Source of the DNA: Sympetrum striolatum
Taxonomy: Eukaryota > Arthropoda > Insecta > Odonata > Libellulidae
Length of the DNA: 64,000 nucleotides
Direction: 5' to 3'
Assembly: GCA_947579665.1 (NCBI GenBank)
Contig: OX388346.1
Span: 92,444,615-92,508,614 of the forward strand
Shown here in pieces: positions 60,601 to 64,000 of this stretch; the first letter of the stretch is position 1, and every line of letters starts with the position of its first letter. A program made the position numbers and the translations under genes. Under the pieces are notes generated by a model. The model was given only the letters and a program-made list of their open reading frames with translations. It ran no database searches and was not told the origin of the DNA.

Positions 60601-61982
60601 TCTTGTCTTGTTACAAAGTCTTGTCACCGCATCCGGGAATACCTACTTTCTGCTCATCCTTAAAGTTGACAAAATAGAATCTCAGCTTTCTCCAAGGTCA
60701 TTCGATGTAAACTATCTCACCTTTCTAATACTCCCTTCTTTCTTTATGATTTCATTCAACTTCAGTCTAGCAATACCTTGCTAATTGATAAAAAATATAA
60801 CGCATGTTGAAATTGTTAAAACTGTTGAAAATCAAACTAAAATTTAAACGAATCTTTGTTAACTTCGTGAGAGTGTGATGTTGGACAAAGGAAACTGGAA
60901 GAAGCAAGTTTCTAAATAATGTCGTTAAAATTAATTCGCTAGCTAGTTACCTATCGCTAAAATCTGATAGATTTAGCTCTTCTATTTCATTTTCCCAAGT
61001 ACCTCTTTAGGGTGAGATGCCGTAATCTCTCGCAGGATGCAGACTAATTAGTTTCCGCTTCATACGGTAGATATCGAGCTGAGAAGCAATTTCCATGGCT
61101 ACAGCGGAGGTCGATTACCTGTAATTTCCTCGAAGTTAGATGCTCACATGTCCCCTATAGAATCCGAAGCAAATTTATTACGAAATACATATATAAAATA
61201 ATAATTAATTAATTAATCACACAAATCTGAGAGGAGTCGGCGCATGGGGAATAATTGGCAAGGGATTTACATTCTAAACGGAAAATGTCATCAATAGAAA
61301 AACTACTAACAAAATAATACTATTACATTCATTAGTTATTTCTTCTAATCTCTAAGACTCTCGTTTAGAGGATTGACAACCCACGGGTCTGAGCAACTAA
61401 GATAAGTGATAAGAAAAATGAAATCAATATTAACTGTCCAAACTCAACATCAAATATAAAAATAAAAATTGTGAATTACTTTGATATATTTGGAAGCTCA
61501 TATATATATACGTTTAAACCAACTGGTGTGATTCCGTCAAAATTATTTACTCAAAGAAAATGGCGGTAGAAGTTTTGAATAGAGAAACTGGATATCTTCT
61601 GTGAGACAATATAATTTTAAACGTGAAAATTACAACAGGCGACTTTCAATAAGGATTGTAAACATGTTTTTTTTAAATTTGAAAACAATTATATTCACCA
61701 ACAGTATTGAATGTAAAAACACGTACTCACAGTATGGAGTTGGTTGGGCACCGTAATAATACACACAATTCACATTTAATATCAATATTTACGCTCAAGT
61801 CTCAATTACGGAATCCTCCTCAGGAAATAAAGATGAATTCTTGGAAATATCAATCCCTATATATTATCCACATATAGTTATAGTAATACTCATCAGTTTA
61901 AGCGATAGGTAATAATTCTGGTAATACCGTTTCCTTGAAAGTGCTTCAGATAGTGCGGCGAGCGGAATCGCAGAGAGCTTAC
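60601..61982. other. Unannotated sequence
   Basis: One 66-codon frame (60,584-60,784) overlaps the SINE head and has no motif. Otherwise A+T-rich. Confidence 0.5.
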
Positions 61983-62081
61983 CTATTGACCCGAAGGTCG
62001 GCGACCCCAGGTGGCGCGTTTGAATTACCAGAAGAGAACACAATGGCGTTCTTGTTGGAAACCCCGTCGGCAGATACACCA
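61983..62081 (-). other. Candidate exon (99 bp), unidentified
   Basis: A GC-richer island. On the minus strand it follows ggagttgtgcag (acceptor-like) and ends caatag before GTAAGC (donor). Its 99 bp are a whole number of codons; one frame reads GVSADGVSNKNAIVFSSGNS without stops. The pyrimidine tract before the acceptor is poor. It may be chance or a repeat fragment. Confidence 0.22.
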
Positions 62082-64000
62082 CTGCACAACTCCAAAAAGA
62101 ACTGAGAGCTATTCCTTGCGAGTTTTATATTTTTAATTTTCTACTCACGGTGTTAATCTACATTAATCTAAGTTTTTAATCGTATCGTGGTATTAATGAA
62201 GAATTTCGGCATTTATCAATAAAATGGTTGCACAGAGATTTTGCAGCAGTGACCACGTATATGTAGCTCAGAGCATAAACAAAACAGAATTAAAGATACA
62301 TTCAAAAGACTCCGCTTCAAAGATAAATGCTGTGTCAATAAAAAAAATTGACTATTTCTTGAGGAATAGCTTACTTTTCAATAAAGCAGCGTTGTTTAGA
62401 AGATTTCAGACGGTGCAGGGATTTTAAGAGTTTAGTATTTTGAATTGAATTTCTGTCATTTGTAAGATTGCACTACAAGGAGTGAGTCTTTTCAAACGAA
62501 TTACGAAAATTGGAAAACTTCAAAACTTTGAAGAATAACACGCGAGGGAAGAAGAATTATTTGTACGTAAATAAATTCCACTTCAAACTTGCTCTTAATT
62601 TTGTCTCCTAATATGTTAGGGAGATAGGAAATTGGCTCGACATATGCAGATTAAAATTCATTGTTAATATTCTGAGTAAAAATTCTTCCATCAACCCACA
62701 AATTACGATGTTTTAGATGAGGATATTGGGTTGGAAAATGTGCATGCCGAAGGGTATATATCGAAGCATGAAATGTACAATAGGATTGCTAATATAGACA
62801 AGAGATCTACAACTCAGTCGGCAAAAATAAATTATACATCGAAAAAGAAAATATTAAGTTCTGTGAATAACTGACGAGATCCATAATTTACAGAGTAAAG
62901 ACAAATTTAGAGTTAGCTAACTTCCACAAAGATGACTTCTTATGAGAAAGTAAAGAGAAAAATTAACTTCAGAAAAAAATTGATTAAAGTGAACAACAAA
63001 GAACAAGATATTCCCAAGCGTCATTGGTAACAGAAGACGAGGATTTTGAGTCGTGAATAATTAAAAATAATGTTAGTAAGACACTAAGGGGTGGATCAGT
63101 AATAGAGAAAGCTTCAATGATTTAAACAATTTAGGATTAAGAATTTAGAATTAACGAAAATAACTTACGAGGAAATAATTTAAAACTTTAAAGGGAATAT
63201 AATCTTGAGATACTATGAATCAATGTGACACAAAAATTAATTTAGCGACTAATTTGAGATACTACATGATAGATTGATACGTTATATACGTAACTTTACT
63301 GCAAAATGACATGGAATAAATTATAGCAATGCGTTGATGGAAGCATATGAATGGTAGCGGACTTGAACGAATGTTTATATTTACTACACGTCGATCATAA
63401 TCGTTAATTGTGACTGCATTGATAGCAAAAAGTCAATTTAATGCCATTCTCAAAGAGAAATTAATTCATTGGAATCAATAATAGCTCATAACATCATTTA
63501 AACCTTTAAAAACAAATCCCTTTCATCTTGAATAAGTGCTACACAAGAAATGGATCAGACTGGAAAAATCGTATTAATATGACATCATCTCATCCTTGTG
63601 ATACATGAAAGTTATAACCTGAGATAAATGAACAGCTGTCACACGAATCTCCATAAAAACGCTCTCTGTGAGAGTTAAAAAAGGTAATAGAGTTGAATCA
63701 ACATAAATGACACTTTAACAGGTAACACAAAAACCATCCTACTACTCGAATTAAATGAAAGCGAGTTTAATTCAATGTTTCTTGTTATTACGTTACCCGG
63801 ATGACTTGTGCAAAACCAAGGCAGTGAACAGGATTGCGGACATTTTAAAAGTGTTATAGCGAGGTTCCTTCTATATATACTGCTTCTTAAAAATATATTT
63901 ATTTTCTTATAAAATATTTAGGACTTTCCAGCCATCAATAGAAAGAATTCTGAATTTTAAACATAATTCAGGCTAGTTCGAAGCAGAGATTCACTTTATT
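62082..64000. other. Unannotated A+T-rich sequence
   Basis: One 67-codon frame (62,224-62,427) has no recognisable motif. No repeats or RNA boxes were noticed up to the window edge. Confidence 0.5.

Noticed and set aside
1..64000. Prokaryotic operons, CRISPR arrays, phage or toxin genes
   Set aside because: No long coding frames, ribosome-binding sites, regularly spaced repeats or phage-type genes; the repeats are all of eukaryotic transposon type.

Overview
This is an A+T-rich, gene-poor stretch of a large eukaryotic genome, most likely an arthropod and probably an insect. The mobile elements point that way: a Penelope-like retroelement, mariner, hAT and probable piggyBac relics, non-LTR retrotransposon tails, and several tRNA-derived SINEs. 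No bacterial-style genes, operons, rRNA genes or CRISPR arrays were seen. The longest open frames (up to 157 codons) are not convincing genes. The window reads as intergenic or deep intronic DNA, and species placement is inference only.

The clearest region is 1.1-3.1 kb. A 5'-truncated Penelope-like element (PLE) on the minus strand, with a 13-bp target duplication, keeps a GIY-YIG endonuclease segment and a well-formed hammerhead ribozyme motif. A second, largely palindromic 1.3-kb element with an 8-bp target duplication has split its endonuclease codons. A 396-bp relative of that second element lies at 12.7-13.1 kb, also with an 8-bp duplication. The two define an apparently non-autonomous DNA transposon family that I cannot name.

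Short palindromes at 9.5, 19.6, 28.6 and 52.4 kb look like tail-to-tail PLE terminal repeats. They share a GTGGAA box, and three keep a hammerhead-like core in varying states of decay. Other dated or typed insertions are a mariner 5' end (8.15 kb), a piggyBac-like MITE bounded by TTAA (38.7-39.3 kb), an internally deleted hAT with an 8-bp duplication (42.9-43.8 kb), a truncated LINE reverse transcriptase with a 13-bp duplication (59.96-60.34 kb), LINE 3' tails (17.2-17.6, 30.2, 41.1-41.7 and 50.8 kb), and SINE tRNA heads (27.3, 32.6, 42.1, 42.5 and 60.5 kb). At 54.05-54.23 kb a SINE forms a perfect 84-bp-arm palindrome inside a 465-bp tandem duplication.

Candidate host exons are weak. The best is a GC-rich 163-bp block at 18,917-19,079 (minus) with plausible splice sites; a 99-bp block at 61,983-62,081 (minus) is weaker. 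The rest is A+T-rich sequence with purine- or pyrimidine-rich runs. The open frames there are short and resemble no family I recognise.
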